Assembly: GCA_902583645.1 (NCBI GenBank)
Contig: CACHWQ010000004.1
Location: 18,085 to 82,084, forward strand
DNA length: 64,000 bases
DNA from: an uncultured Pelagibacteraceae bacterium
Lineage (GTDB): Bacteria; Pseudomonadota; Alphaproteobacteria; Pelagibacterales; Pelagibacteraceae
Direction of reading: 5' to 3'
In this document: positions 37,343 through 46,769 of the stretch, one piece after another
Layout of the letters: each line of letters starts with the position of its first letter
How positions within the stretch are numbered: the stretch's first letter is position 1
Notes under the pieces: model-generated
What the model saw: the letters and a program-made list of their open reading frames with translations, nothing else
The model's database searches: none
Told to the model about the DNA's origin: nothing
Position numbers and translations under genes: made by a program

Positions 37343-38589
37343 TTTATAATTGTGCTTTCAATTTCCTTTTTTGCATTAACTAAAATTTTATCACCTAGTT
37401 TTTTTACTTTTTTAATGAGAGATTTAGTATTTTTTTTATTTTTTATTAAAATTTCTATATTTTTTTTTAAACTCTTTTCACTTTCGATTTTCTTAGATGC
37501 TTGAATTTGGTTTAAATAGTTATAGATATTTTTAAAATTATTTACATAAGGACCATGCAAAACCTTACAACCGTGTCTTGCTGGTTCCAAGGGATTTTGG
37601 CCACCATGATTTATTAAAGATCCGCCTATAAATACTGTTTTAACCAAATTAAAAAATTTTTCTGTCTCACCATAAGTATCTACTAGGTATATATCTATTT
37701 CATTTAGTTTTTTATTTTTCCAACTATGACAATGTACTTTCAAATTATGATTGTTATACATTTCGAGTAGTTCTTTTGATCGATCGATATGTCTTGGTAT
37801 AACTATACTTAATAAATTCTTATATTTTTTTTTCAAAATTTGATGAACCTTCATGCATATAAATTCTTCACCTCTATGAGTACTTGATGCGCACCATACT
37901 TTTCTATTTAGAAAGAATTTCTTTAAATCTTTTGGCAAAGAAAGACTTTTTGATTTATTTTGGGCAAATTTCAAATTACCTATTGGTTTGATATTTTTTA
38001 CTCCAAAATATTTTAAATATTTTGTAGTTTCATTATTTGATGGCAAACATTTATGAAAACATTGAAAGATCATTTTTGTAAAATTTCCCAAAATTTTCCA
38101 TCTTTTAAAAGATTTTTTTGTTATTCTCCCATTTAGAAGTAAAATTGGAATTGATTTACTTTTAAGATTTAAAAACATATTTGGCCATATTTCCGAGTCT
38201 ATAAAAATAGCTATATTTGGCTTCCAATAATTAATAAATTTTTTTGAAAAAGAATTAGTATCTATTGGAAAAAACTGGTGAATAGTTTTTTTAAACCTAA
38301 ATTGATCAAATATTTTTGATGAGCTTAATGTTGACGAAGTTACTAATATTTGATCAATTTTTTTATTATTTTCTAATTGAAGAACTAACGGAAGCACACT
38401 TGAAATTTCTCCAACGCTAGCCCCATGAAACCAAATTAAATTTTTTTTATATTTTTTTTGTGTAAAAATACATAATTTTTCGATAAACCTTTTTTTATCT
38501 TCCTTATTTACAAAAATCCTTATTAAAATTATTATTGGAGATAGAACTAAAATAATATTTATGATAATTCTATATATTATTAGTAGCAT
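37339..38589 (-). CDS. waaA: 3-Deoxy-D-manno-octulosonic acid transferase
   Basis: A 416-residue GT-B enzyme that adds Kdo to lipid A at the inner membrane. An N-terminal hydrophobic helix is followed by IWFHGASVGEISSVLPLV, FFPIDTNSFSKKFINYW and IFIDSEIWPNMF. The C-terminal donor domain has VFIGGSLINHGGQNPLEPA. All are standard for the family. It lies between msbA and lpxK with a 4-base gap and a 4-base overlap, in one transcript. Confidence 0.95.
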   Translation of the reverse strand: MLLIIYRIIINIILVLSPIIILIRIFVNKEDKKRFIEKLCIFTQKKYKKNLIWFHGASVGEISSVLPLVLQLENNKKIDQILVTSSTLSSSKIFDQFRFKKTIHQFFPIDTNSFSKKFINYWKPNIAIFIDSEIWPNMFLNLKSKSIPILLLNGRITKKSFKRWKILGNFTKMIFQCFHKCLPSNNETTKYLKYFGVKNIKPIGNLKFAQNKSKSLSLPKDLKKFFLNRKVWCASSTHRGEEFICMKVHQILKKKYKNLLSIVIPRHIDRSKELLEMYNNHNLKVHCHSWKNKKLNEIDIYLVDTYGETEKFFNLVKTVFIGGSLINHGGQNPLEPARHGCKVLHGPYVNNFKNIYNYLNQIQASKKIESEKSLKKNIEILIKNKKNTKSLIKKVKKLGDKILVNAKKEIESTIIK

Positions 38590-38593
38590 TAAT

Positions 38594-40330
38594 TTAATTA
38601 GCTTGCTTTTGATAAAAACTTTTATAAATCTTTGAATTTTCTATTAACTCTTTATGAGTTCCAGAGTCTACTATTTTCCCTTTGTCTACTACAAAAATTT
38701 TATTTGCATTTAAAATTGTTGAAAGTCTATGTGCGATAACAAGAGTAGTTTTATTTTTAGTTAAAATCTCCATAGCACTTTGTATCTTATTTTCTGTTTC
38801 GGCATCCAATGATGAGGTTGCTTCATCTAAAAGGATAACTGGTGATTTTTTTAACATTGCTCTTGCAATGGAAATTCTTTGTTTCTCACCACCAGATAGA
38901 CGTATTCCATTTTCACCAATTACAGTATCAAATTGCTGTGGCAACTTCTCCACAAAATCACTTACTGAGGATTTTCTAGCAACATCAAAGAATTCCTTTT
39001 CAGATGCTGTTGGGTTTGCATATAGAATATTATTTTTTATAGTATCATCAAAAAGCGTTACATCTTGTGTAACAAGAGAAATATTTTTTCTTAAGTCTTT
39101 AATTTTAACTGAATAAATTGATTGATTATCAATTTTAATATCTCCTTCATCACAATCATAAAATCTAGGAATAAGATTTAAAATTGAGGATTTGCCTGCT
39201 CCGGTATAACCAACTAAAGCCGTCATTTTGCCTCCACTTAAAACTATATTTAATTTATCCAGTGTTAAATTTTCTGATTTATTATATTTAAAACTACAGT
39301 TTTCGAATTTTATTTCACCACTGTCTATTTCTAATGAATTGTTGCCTTCTTTTTCATCAATTTCATTTTTTATATCTATAATTGGTATTATTCTTTTTGC
39401 AGCTGACAAACCGGTATTAATAGTGAGGTTAAGTGTTGCCAGAGCTCTTACAGGCTGATAGGCGAGCATCATAGCAGCTAGAAATGAAAAAAAATTATTT
39501 ATTTCTAATTCGCCACCAATTATTAATTTACCAGAGAAAAAAATTAATAAAGCTATCATAATACCTGTTAAAATTTCCATTATTGGAGATGCTCTAACAA
39601 ATACAATTGCAATCTTTTTTCCTTTTTCTAGAACATTTTTTAAAAAAATATCAACTCTCCTTATTTCAAAATTTTCTGTTTGAAAAATTTTTATTAGTTT
39701 ATGATTTTTAAATATTTCCATTAAATGTTTTGTTAGTTCTTCTGATTTTATTGCTGTTTCTGTTGTAACTTTGCTAATTCTTTTTCCTAAAGACTTAGCA
39801 GCAAATGATGCCAAGGGTATCATTATCATCGCAATTAAAGATAGCTTCCAATTTTGGTAAAACATTACACATAATAAAAAAACTAATGTTAAACTATCTT
39901 TAAAAAGACTAAGCAGAGCAGTACTAACTAAGTTTACAATGAGTGATGTATCAAAGGTTAAATTAGAGATAAATTTCCCTGTATGTTTATTGTCTATAAA
40001 ACCTGTGTCAGCTTTAATAAGACTTGTAACCATATCCTTTTGAATATCTTTTTTTATTTGTTGACCGACTTCTATCATAATGACTTTAGCTAGATACAAC
40101 GAAATACCCTTGGCAGAAAAAGAAATTATTATAGCCAAAGGGATCAATAAAATTAATTTTTCATCTTTCTCAATAAATATTTTTTTAATTGCAGGATCTA
40201 AAAGCCAGGCAATGGCAGATGTAGACAAAGCAACTATAATCGAAAAAATTATAGCAATAATTATTTTACCAATAAAACGTTTTGTATAATTTTTATAAAG
40301 CCTAATAATAATATCTTTACTTTGGGTCAT
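38594..40330 (-). CDS. msbA: MsbA-like ABC exporter (fused permease and ATPase)
   Basis: A 578-residue half-transporter. Six helices to about residue 310 are followed by an ATPase domain with Walker A GYTGAGKSSILNLIPRF, the signature LSGGEKQRISIARAM, Walker B VILLDEATSSLDAET and the His switch VIAHRLSTI. MsbA flips lipid A-core across the inner membrane. The neighbouring waaA and lpxK genes make that role the best guess, since sequence alone fits many ABC exporters. It overlaps ubiA by 4 bases. Confidence 0.88.
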   Translation of the reverse strand: MTQSKDIIIRLYKNYTKRFIGKIIIAIIFSIIVALSTSAIAWLLDPAIKKIFIEKDEKLILLIPLAIIISFSAKGISLYLAKVIMIEVGQQIKKDIQKDMVTSLIKADTGFIDNKHTGKFISNLTFDTSLIVNLVSTALLSLFKDSLTLVFLLCVMFYQNWKLSLIAMIMIPLASFAAKSLGKRISKVTTETAIKSEELTKHLMEIFKNHKLIKIFQTENFEIRRVDIFLKNVLEKGKKIAIVFVRASPIMEILTGIMIALLIFFSGKLIIGGELEINNFFSFLAAMMLAYQPVRALATLNLTINTGLSAAKRIIPIIDIKNEIDEKEGNNSLEIDSGEIKFENCSFKYNKSENLTLDKLNIVLSGGKMTALVGYTGAGKSSILNLIPRFYDCDEGDIKIDNQSIYSVKIKDLRKNISLVTQDVTLFDDTIKNNILYANPTASEKEFFDVARKSSVSDFVEKLPQQFDTVIGENGIRLSGGEKQRISIARAMLKKSPVILLDEATSSLDAETENKIQSAMEILTKNKTTLVIAHRLSTILNANKIFVVDKGKIVDSGTHKELIENSKIYKSFYQKQAN

Positions 40331-41196
40331 AGTATAATTTTTCCTATCAAAATATTTACAAAAATTAAAAAACCCAAAAAATTATTTGATTTAAATATTT
40401 TTAAACAATCTTTGCCTGACTCGATATTTAGATTAAAAAGTTGATAGAAAAATAAATGCAAAATAATTATAATCAATCCAAAAAAATATAAGTTTGAGAA
40501 GTTCATTTTATAACCAATAAAAAATAAAGAGATTATAAATATTAAATAACATGCAAATATAAATAATTTTGGATATTTTTTAAATTTTATTGATGTAGAT
40601 TTTACTCCTATTATTTCATCATCTTTGATATCTTGAAATCCATATATAGTGTCGTAACCTAATGTCCAAAATATGGCTCCAAAATAAAATATTAGTGGAA
40701 CAATGCTTACTTGGCCATAAATAGCAGTCCATCCAAGGATTAAACCATAATTAAAAGTAATACCCAAGAATAATTGGGGCCAATATGTAAATCTTTTCAT
40801 ATACGGGTATGAAAATGCTAAAGGCATTGAGAGAAAAGCTAAGATTATTGTGAACGAGTTAAATTGAATTAAAACTAATAGTGCAATAATACAAAGTATT
40901 CCCGAAAAAAATAAAGCAAGTTTTATTGAAATCTTTCCAGATGCAATTGGTCTCATTTTTGTTCTTTCAACTTGAGCATCAAAATCTTTATCAACAATAT
41001 CATTGATAATACAGCCAGCTGATCTCATAAGTATTGATCCTAAAAAAAATAAAAAACCAAATTTTAAAAAAAGTTGAATATTATTTGTAAAATCGAAAGC
41101 TACAGTAAGACCCCAGATACATGGCCAAAACAATAGCATGTATCCAATTGGTCTTTTAAATCTTGTGAGCTCTATGAGGTTATTAATTTTTTCCAT
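40327..41196 (-). CDS. ubiA: 4-Hydroxybenzoate polyprenyltransferase
   Basis: A 289-residue membrane prenyltransferase with about eight helices, attaching the isoprenoid tail to 4-hydroxybenzoate for ubiquinone. Both Asp-rich sites are present: NDIVDKDFDAQVERTKMRPI and DTIYGFQDIKDDEIIGVKST. The N-terminus RPIGYMLLFWPCIWGLT fits UbiA. It heads the minus-strand run into msbA and lies 52 bases from the divergent DUF2721 gene. Confidence 0.95.
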   Translation of the reverse strand: MEKINNLIELTRFKRPIGYMLLFWPCIWGLTVAFDFTNNIQLFLKFGFLFFLGSILMRSAGCIINDIVDKDFDAQVERTKMRPIASGKISIKLALFFSGILCIIALLVLIQFNSFTIILAFLSMPLAFSYPYMKRFTYWPQLFLGITFNYGLILGWTAIYGQVSIVPLIFYFGAIFWTLGYDTIYGFQDIKDDEIIGVKSTSIKFKKYPKLFIFACYLIFIISLFFIGYKMNFSNLYFFGLIIIILHLFFYQLFNLNIESGKDCLKIFKSNNFLGFLIFVNILIGKIIL

Positions 41197-41248
41197 CAGA
41201 ATTTACTTGTAAATAGCAAACGGTAGTTTCATAATCAAACTGATTCGT

Positions 41249-41653
41249 ATGAATATTGATTATACAGTAACTGCCTTAATGTTTCCCGCTATTCCTTTAC
41301 TTATGGGAGTGTATAGCAATAGATTTCATACGCTAAGTAAATTAATAAGAGAACTTCATGATGAACATGTTTATGAAAAACATGTTCCACCAGAATGGCA
41401 AAAACAATTCTTAAATTTAAGTAATCGTATCTATATTTTAAGATGGACTATAATGTTTGCTGCATTTGGTTTTTTATTCAATATGTTGACTGTCTTTGCC
41501 CTCTATTTAGATGAATTATTTGTTGCTAGAGTAATTTTTGGATCTTGTTGTTTATCAATGATAATTTCAATAATATTTTTTATAAGAGAAATACAAGTGT
41601 CGACTAACGCATTGAATCTTCATATGTCTGATATGGATGTAAAAATCGACTAA
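41249..41653 (+). CDS. DUF2721 membrane protein
   Basis: A 134-residue protein with three hydrophobic segments. The block PAIPLLMGVYSNRFHTLSKL, then LSNRIYILRWTIMFAAFGFL and the ending IREIQVSTNALNLHM, match DUF2721. Function unknown. It is a single plus-strand gene between ubiA and the opposing quinone reductase, which it overlaps by 4 bases at the 3' end. Confidence 0.87.
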   Translation: MNIDYTVTALMFPAIPLLMGVYSNRFHTLSKLIRELHDEHVYEKHVPPEWQKQFLNLSNRIYILRWTIMFAAFGFLFNMLTVFALYLDELFVARVIFGSCCLSMIISIIFFIREIQVSTNALNLHMSDMDVKID

Positions 41654-42624
41654 TTAGGGACTATAATAGCTGGCCCTATAATTTTTCTTCCCTCTAAATC
41701 TTGATGGGCAGTTACAACATCTTTTAAACTATACTTTTTAAAGATGTCAATTTTTACTTTTTCTGTTTTTACCATTTGAAAAAGTTTTATAGCAGCTTCA
41801 TCTAGCTCACTTCTCGTTGCAGTATAATGTGCGATACTAGGACGTGTTAAAAATAATCCTTTTGGCGCAATTAATTTTCCAACATCAAGTGGATCAAGTT
41901 TTCCAGAAGCATTACCAAAAGAAACAAATGTGCCTCGCATTTTTAAGCAACCCAATGATTTTACCATAGTTACTTTTCCAACTCCGTCATAAACTACTGG
42001 CAACCCCTTATCATTTGTAATTTCCATAACTTTTTGTTGAAAATCATCTTTCGAATAATTGATTACGTAGTCACATCCAAATTTTTTTGCTATTTCAATT
42101 TTTTCGTCAGATCCTACTGTCCCTATTACATTACAACCTAAACTTTTTGCCCATTGGCAAAATATTTGCCCTACACCACCTGCTGCAGCATGGAACAATA
42201 TTGTTTGACCCGATTTTACAGCATATGTTTTGTGTAATAGATAAAATGTTGTCAGCCCTTTAGTCATTAAAGTTGCAACAACCTCTAAATCAATTCCATC
42301 AGGAACTTTTACTAAACTTTTAACAGGATAAATTCTATGTGAAGAATATGAGCCTATCGGTGCGGCTGCATAAGCTACTTTATCTCCTTCTTGAAAATCA
42401 CCTACATTTTTTCCTATTTTTTCAATTATACCAGATGCCTCTAATCCTATGCCTGATGGAAGAGGAACAGGGTATAAGCCTGATCTATGATATGTATCAA
42501 TATAGTTTAGACCAATTGCTGAATGTTTTATAAGAACTTCACCATCCTTAGGATCTTCAAGTTTTATATCTTTAAGTTTTAAAACTTCAGGACCACCAGT
42601 TTTTTTAATTTCGATTGCTTGCAC
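41650..42624 (-). CDS. Zn-independent quinone oxidoreductase (MDR superfamily, QorA-like)
   Basis: A 324-residue NADPH-dependent reductase. NYIDTYHRSGLYPVPLPSGI and GLEASGIIEKIG are the QOR N-terminal blocks, and the Rossmann loop is AAAGGVGQIFCQWAKSLG. The zinc ligands of alcohol dehydrogenases are absent, as in QorA. It would reduce quinones or enals in the cytoplasm. It is the last gene of a tight minus-strand set HAD-DoxX-pirin-QOR, sharing one base with the pirin gene. Confidence 0.92.
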   Translation of the reverse strand: MQAIEIKKTGGPEVLKLKDIKLEDPKDGEVLIKHSAIGLNYIDTYHRSGLYPVPLPSGIGLEASGIIEKIGKNVGDFQEGDKVAYAAAPIGSYSSHRIYPVKSLVKVPDGIDLEVVATLMTKGLTTFYLLHKTYAVKSGQTILFHAAAGGVGQIFCQWAKSLGCNVIGTVGSDEKIEIAKKFGCDYVINYSKDDFQQKVMEITNDKGLPVVYDGVGKVTMVKSLGCLKMRGTFVSFGNASGKLDPLDVGKLIAPKGLFLTRPSIAHYTATRSELDEAAIKLFQMVKTEKVKIDIFKKYSLKDVVTAHQDLEGRKIIGPAIIVPN

Positions 42625-43460
42625 TATTTTACGAAAGTTCCATTATGATAATCATTTACAGCTTGTAAAATTTCAGATTTAGTATTCATAACGAACGGAC
42701 CTCCTCTAGCAATTTGTTCATTAATAGGTTTTCCAGAAATAAGCAAGAATTTTGAATTAGAAATGCATTTAATTTTTAGGTTTTTACCCTTTGATAATAA
42801 AATTAAATTTGAATTAGCTAATTTATCGTGTTCTTTTTCTCCAATTTTAATTTCACCATTTATCAAATAAATGAGAGAATTATGGGTTTTAGGAAGATCA
42901 TAAATAAACTCTTTGTCTTTTTTTAATTCTATATCAAAATAAATTGGCTCAACATTATGACCTTTGATTGGACCTTCAGCTTTTTCAAATTTACCTGCTA
43001 TAGTTTTAACAATTTTGTCACTGTCCTTGTGTATCTGCATTTCCTTAGAATTGATATAAATGTACTCAGGTTTGCTCATTTTTAATTTAGCAGGCATGTT
43101 AATCCATAGTTGGAAACCTTGAAGTTTTCCATCACTCATTGCAGGCATTTCCGAATGTATGATTCCACTTCCAGTTTTCATCCACTGAACATCACCAGCT
43201 TTCATTCTTCCTTTTCCACCAGTACTATCTTCGTGTTCAAATTCACCGTGAAGCATGTAGGTTACTGTTTCTATTCCTCTGTGAGGATGAGGCGGAAAAC
43301 CACCTATATAATCCTCTTTATCTTCTGATCCAAATTCGTCCAACATTAAAAATGGATCATAATAATTTGGTTCCACCCCAATACTTCTTTTTAATTTAAC
43401 ACCAGCACCATCTGATGATGGTATGGGCTTTATTATTTTTTCAACTTCTATAATTTTCAT
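42624..43460 (-). CDS. Pirin-family protein
   Basis: A 278-residue double cupin. The metal-binding N-terminal cupin shows FPPHPHRGIETVTYMLHGEF and TGSGIIHSEMP, giving the usual three His and one Glu. The C-terminal cupin ends RGGPFVMNTKSEI. Bacterial pirins include quercetin dioxygenases and redox regulators, and the substrate is not predictable. It sits between DoxX and the quinone reductase genes with gaps of 2 and -1 bases. Confidence 0.94.
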   Translation of the reverse strand: MKIIEVEKIIKPIPSSDGAGVKLKRSIGVEPNYYDPFLMLDEFGSEDKEDYIGGFPPHPHRGIETVTYMLHGEFEHEDSTGGKGRMKAGDVQWMKTGSGIIHSEMPAMSDGKLQGFQLWINMPAKLKMSKPEYIYINSKEMQIHKDSDKIVKTIAGKFEKAEGPIKGHNVEPIYFDIELKKDKEFIYDLPKTHNSLIYLINGEIKIGEKEHDKLANSNLILLSKGKNLKIKCISNSKFLLISGKPINEQIARGGPFVMNTKSEILQAVNDYHNGTFVK

Positions 43461-43462
43461 AA

Positions 43463-43837
43463 TTACTTACTTTTATTATCTAAACTAAATTTCTTTGAAC
43501 CATTTATAACAAGAAACAAAAATCCACCTGCTAATGCAATATTCTTCAAAAAAGAGGTTAGTTGCATTTGGTTACTAAAATCATTGTGGAATATAATTGC
43601 TGTTGCTAAACAAAATAAACTTAAAAATGCCGCAGTAATTTTTGTTTGATATCCTACTATTATTAAAATTGGTCCTAATATCTCTATTATTATGGCTGGT
43701 ATTATAAGAATTCCAGGCACACCATATCCTTCTATCCAACCCACAGTTCCATCATAATTAGTTATTTTAAATATTCCATTTATTAAAAATAATATTGAAA
43801 TTAATATTCTTGCAAAAAGATCTAAAATATTTGTCAT
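43463..43837 (-). CDS. DoxX-family membrane protein
   Basis: A 124-residue protein with four helices. LFARILISILFLINGIFKI, the glycines in YGVPGILIIPAIIIEILGP and the ending NIALAGGFLFLVINGSKKF are DoxX family features. Members associate with respiratory quinone or thiol redox systems, but function is poorly defined. It is linked to the pirin gene by 2 bases and follows the HAD gene by 24. Confidence 0.9.
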   Translation of the reverse strand: MTNILDLFARILISILFLINGIFKITNYDGTVGWIEGYGVPGILIIPAIIIEILGPILIIVGYQTKITAAFLSLFCLATAIIFHNDFSNQMQLTSFLKNIALAGGFLFLVINGSKKFSLDNKSK

Positions 43838-43861
43838 GATTATTTATGAAATAATACTTAA

Positions 43862-44524
43862 TTAAATAATATCAAGTAATTCATTTAAATTTTTTAATTC
43901 ATACTTAGGAGAATAATCTAAATTATCAAATACATCACTATTTCTATTGACCCAGAAACAATTGTATCCAAAGTTTCCACCTCCTGAAATATCCCATGTA
44001 TTTGAACTCAAAAAAGCAACCTCTTCTTTATCTATTTTATATTTTTTAATAGGGATTTCGTATACTTTTGAACTTGGTTTAAATATTCCAACCTCCTCTA
44101 TTGAAAAAATATCATCAAATAAGTTTTTCATGTCGTTTTTTTCTACTAACTCATTTAGTAGGGAAGGTGTACCATTTGAAAGAATAGCAATTTTATAGTT
44201 TTTATTTTTTAGTTGTTTCAAAGTTTCTATAACCTCTGGATATGGAGATAAAATTTTATACAAGTCTAAAAGCTCATTTCTCATATCATTATTTATTCTG
44301 AATTTTTTCATGGATTTATCTAAGCTGTCCTCAGTTATTTGCCAAAAATTTTTATGTTTACTCATCAAACTTCTTAACCATGTATATTCTAACTGGGTTG
44401 TTCGCCAATAATTTGCAAAATTCTCCCATTTATCTCCAATTTTACTTTTGCATTTTTCAGCTGCTGAATTCACATCAAATAACGTTCCATAAGCATCGAA
44501 AATTATTGCTTTAAGATTTTTCAT
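43862..44524 (-). CDS. Haloacid dehalogenase, type II (HAD superfamily)
   Basis: A 220-residue HAD hydrolase. The nucleophile Asp is in IIFDAYGTLFDVNSAAEKC, motif II in IAILSNGTPSLLNELV, motif III Lys in IFKPSSKVYEI and the acidic motif in FLSSNTWDISGGGNFGY, with CFWVNR after it. The SSNxWD signature is typical of L-2-haloacid dehalogenases, which convert 2-haloalkanoates to 2-hydroxy acids. The natural substrate here is unproven. It begins the HAD-DoxX-pirin-QOR set and diverges from rsmE by 16 bases. Confidence 0.92.
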   Translation of the reverse strand: MKNLKAIIFDAYGTLFDVNSAAEKCKSKIGDKWENFANYWRTTQLEYTWLRSLMSKHKNFWQITEDSLDKSMKKFRINNDMRNELLDLYKILSPYPEVIETLKQLKNKNYKIAILSNGTPSLLNELVEKNDMKNLFDDIFSIEEVGIFKPSSKVYEIPIKKYKIDKEEVAFLSSNTWDISGGGNFGYNCFWVNRNSDVFDNLDYSPKYELKNLNELLDII

Positions 44525-44540
44525 AAATTAACTTATTTAA

Positions 44541-45242
44541 ATGAGTAATATTAGATTATTTTTTAGCGAAAGTTTATATATAAATTTAAAATCTAAATTA
44601 GATAAAACCCAATCACACTATATTCATAAGGTGATGAGAATTAAAGAAGGACAAAATTTTAGTTTATTTAATCAATCTGGAGAATTTGAAGCAAAAGTAG
44701 AAAATATAATAAGAGGAATAGTAGAGTTTTCAGTAGAAAAAAAATTAAGGTCAGCAGATAATCCAAGAGAAATCTGGCTTGCTTTCACACCCATAAAACT
44801 CAATTATCTAAATTTAATGATTCAAAAAGCTACCGAGTTAGGAGTAACTAGATTTATCCCACTTCTTTCCGATCGCACAGTCGTAAGGAAGATAAATGAA
44901 AAAAGAGTTAAAAAAATTATTGTTGAAGCATCAGAGCAAAGTAATAGATTAAATTTACCAATTTTAGATAAATTAAAAAAACTTGAAGAATTTTTAATAG
45001 AAAATACTGATACAACAATTTTCTTTGGAGATCTTAATTCAGATAACAAAAAAATTGATATTCAAAGTGATGAGCCTATATGTGTTTTGATTGGACCAGA
45101 GGGTGATTTCTCCATAAAAGAAAGAGAAATAATTTCTAAAATGAAAAATATAATTCCTTTGAATATCAATAAAAATATTTTAAGATCTGAAACTGCTGCG
45201 ATATCGATAATTTCTATAATTAGTTATTCTCTTTTATCTTAA
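44541..45242 (+). CDS. rsmE: 16S rRNA (uracil1498-N3)-methyltransferase
   Basis: A 233-residue SPOUT-fold methyltransferase. It has an N-terminal PUA-like domain (HYIHKVMRIKEGQNFSLFN) and a knotted C-terminal domain with LMIQKATELGVTRFIPLLSD, CVLIGPEGDFSIKERE and LRSETAAISII. It methylates U1498 of 16S rRNA. In many alphaproteobacteria it follows ubiA, and here ubiA lies about 3.3 kb away on the other strand. Its end overlaps the opposing SCO gene by 9 bases. Confidence 0.94.
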   Translation: MSNIRLFFSESLYINLKSKLDKTQSHYIHKVMRIKEGQNFSLFNQSGEFEAKVENIIRGIVEFSVEKKLRSADNPREIWLAFTPIKLNYLNLMIQKATELGVTRFIPLLSDRTVVRKINEKRVKKIIVEASEQSNRLNLPILDKLKKLEEFLIENTDTTIFFGDLNSDNKKIDIQSDEPICVLIGPEGDFSIKEREIISKMKNIIPLNINKNILRSETAAISIISIISYSLLS

Positions 45243-45824
45243 ATATTTATTTATCACTTTGAACATGTCTTTGTATTTAGCATGATGATTAATTCTATCT
45301 AAATACTTTCCATCTTTTAAAAGTAATACTGATGAACTGTGATTTATTAAATAATTTCCATCTTGATTAAATATTTTCTCTGATAAAACACCCCAAGATT
45401 GAGATAATAAAAAAACTTTTTTTGGATCGCCAGTTATTCCAAACATTTTATTTTGGAATGTTTCCAAGTAGTTTTTTATCACACTTGGGCTATCCCTATC
45501 AGGATCTATGCTCACAAAGAAAACCTTGAAGTCTTTTCTCTTTCGCTCACTTAAATTGTTAATAACCAAATCTATATTGCTTAAAGTCATTGGGCATATA
45601 TCTGGACAATTTGTAAAACCAAAAAAAATTGCTGTTAAAGGTCCATCAAATGATTTTTCAGTGATTGTGTTATTGTTCACATCCTTAAGTGAAAAAGTTG
45701 ATCCTTTAAATGATGCGACAAGATCTTCCTTCTGACCTTGAATAGATAAAAAAACTGGTAGCATTAAAAATAGAAAAATTACCAGACATCCACTTATAAT
45801 TGCAATTGACGTTTTTATTTTCAT
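45234..45824 (-). CDS. SCO/SenC copper-chaperone-like protein
   Basis: A 196-residue thioredoxin-fold protein with an N-terminal membrane anchor (about 7-27). The copper motif FGFTNCPDICPMTLSNI has the CxxxC pair, and the copper-ligand His is in YLINHSSSVLLL. SCO proteins deliver copper to the CuA centre of cytochrome c oxidase subunit II on the outer face of the membrane. It diverges from the oxidase genes that start 37 bases away, which supports this role. Confidence 0.94.
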   Translation of the reverse strand: MKIKTSIAIISGCLVIFLFLMLPVFLSIQGQKEDLVASFKGSTFSLKDVNNNTITEKSFDGPLTAIFFGFTNCPDICPMTLSNIDLVINNLSERKRKDFKVFFVSIDPDRDSPSVIKNYLETFQNKMFGITGDPKKVFLLSQSWGVLSEKIFNQDGNYLINHSSSVLLLKDGKYLDRINHHAKYKDMFKVINKYLR

Positions 45825-45860
45825 TGTTGATAAATAATAATTATTTATTATATAAGATCC

Positions 45861-46541
45861 ATGAGTAATTTTATAAAGAAACTTTTCGGCACACTAACCG
45901 AAAAGCCCTGGGAGAGTGATAGAGCAAAAATAGATGATGCTCATATAGGTAAGACTTTCGACCTTTCAGTTCAGACTTCTGCTGTAATAATTATCTTTGG
46001 TATTGCAACTGTTTTGTTTAGCTTAATATTTACAGGTTACATTTATTCTATCCCACCTGAACAAGACACTAGATATCTTTTAAAACCAAACTTTCTTTGG
46101 ATAAACACTTTTGTACTTTTTGTTATTGCTTACTTTTTTTCAAAAATAATTAGCGACTTAAAGCAAAAGGAAACTATGAGAATAAAAAGAAACATAATCT
46201 TAGTTGGTGGCCTAAGTTATTTGTTTTTATTTGGACAATTGTATTTTTGGGTGCAATTAATGCAAAGTGGAAACTATGTTTCAACTAATTCATATTTCTC
46301 ATCATTTTATATTTTCACAGCGCTTCATGGAATGCACTTGCTTGGAGGATTATTTTTTTGGGGTAGAGTAGCTGGTAGAATTTTAAAAATGGAGCAGAAT
46401 AAGATTTTAGATGAGGAAAATAATATCTCTGCGTTATCAATGTACTGGATGTTTTTATTAGTAGTTTGGTTAGCTTTCTTTTTAATGATTTATATTTTTA
46501 ATGACTCATTTATTGCTTGGTGCAAAACACTTATTTCTTAA
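45861..46541 (+). CDS. Cytochrome c oxidase subunit III-like protein (first copy)
   Basis: A 226-residue membrane protein with about five to six helices in the heme-copper oxidase subunit III fold. Conserved-looking marks are YFWVQLMQSGNYV, IFTALHGMHLLGGLFFWGRV and MYWMFLLVVWLAFFLMIYIF. A second subunit III gene lies at 49547, so this locus carries two. This one is upstream of subunits II and I and may be an accessory or assembly form. Its 3' end overlaps the opposing small gene by 4 bases. Confidence 0.85.
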   Translation: MSNFIKKLFGTLTEKPWESDRAKIDDAHIGKTFDLSVQTSAVIIIFGIATVLFSLIFTGYIYSIPPEQDTRYLLKPNFLWINTFVLFVIAYFFSKIISDLKQKETMRIKRNIILVGGLSYLFLFGQLYFWVQLMQSGNYVSTNSYFSSFYIFTALHGMHLLGGLFFWGRVAGRILKMEQNKILDEENNISALSMYWMFLLVVWLAFFLMIYIFNDSFIAWCKTLIS

Positions 46542-46732
46542 TCAAGAAAAAGCACAAGTATTGACCCTACAACCGCGATAACAGCTAACAATATTTTTAC
46601 TGACTTTAAATATTTCTTTGTTTCTGGTTTTGTTTCTCCTTTTGAGAACGCCCCAGCCCCGAAGGATATGACAACATAAAATAATAAGACCAAAATGAGT
46701 AAGACTATAAGAATTCCAAATTTACCGAGCAT
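46538..46732 (-). CDS. Small two-helix membrane protein, unknown
   Basis: A 64-residue protein with two hydrophobic stretches (about 4-31 and 46-63) separated by a charged loop GETKPETKKYLK. It overlaps the upstream oxidase gene's stop by 4 bases, the same pattern seen at other convergent pairs here, which suggests it is real. No family is recognised. It sits between subunit III-like and subunit II genes but on the opposite strand. Confidence 0.55.
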   Translation of the reverse strand: MLGKFGILIVLLILVLLFYVVISFGAGAFSKGETKPETKKYLKSVKILLAVIAVVGSILVLFLD

Positions 46733-46769
46733 AATTTACTGTATATATAAGTTTATTTTCTTTAATTTT

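Noticed and set aside
38682..40289. Open frames opposite the MsbA-like gene
   Set aside because: Antisense shadows: the minus-strand frame has every ABC transporter motif and no plus-strand motif exists.
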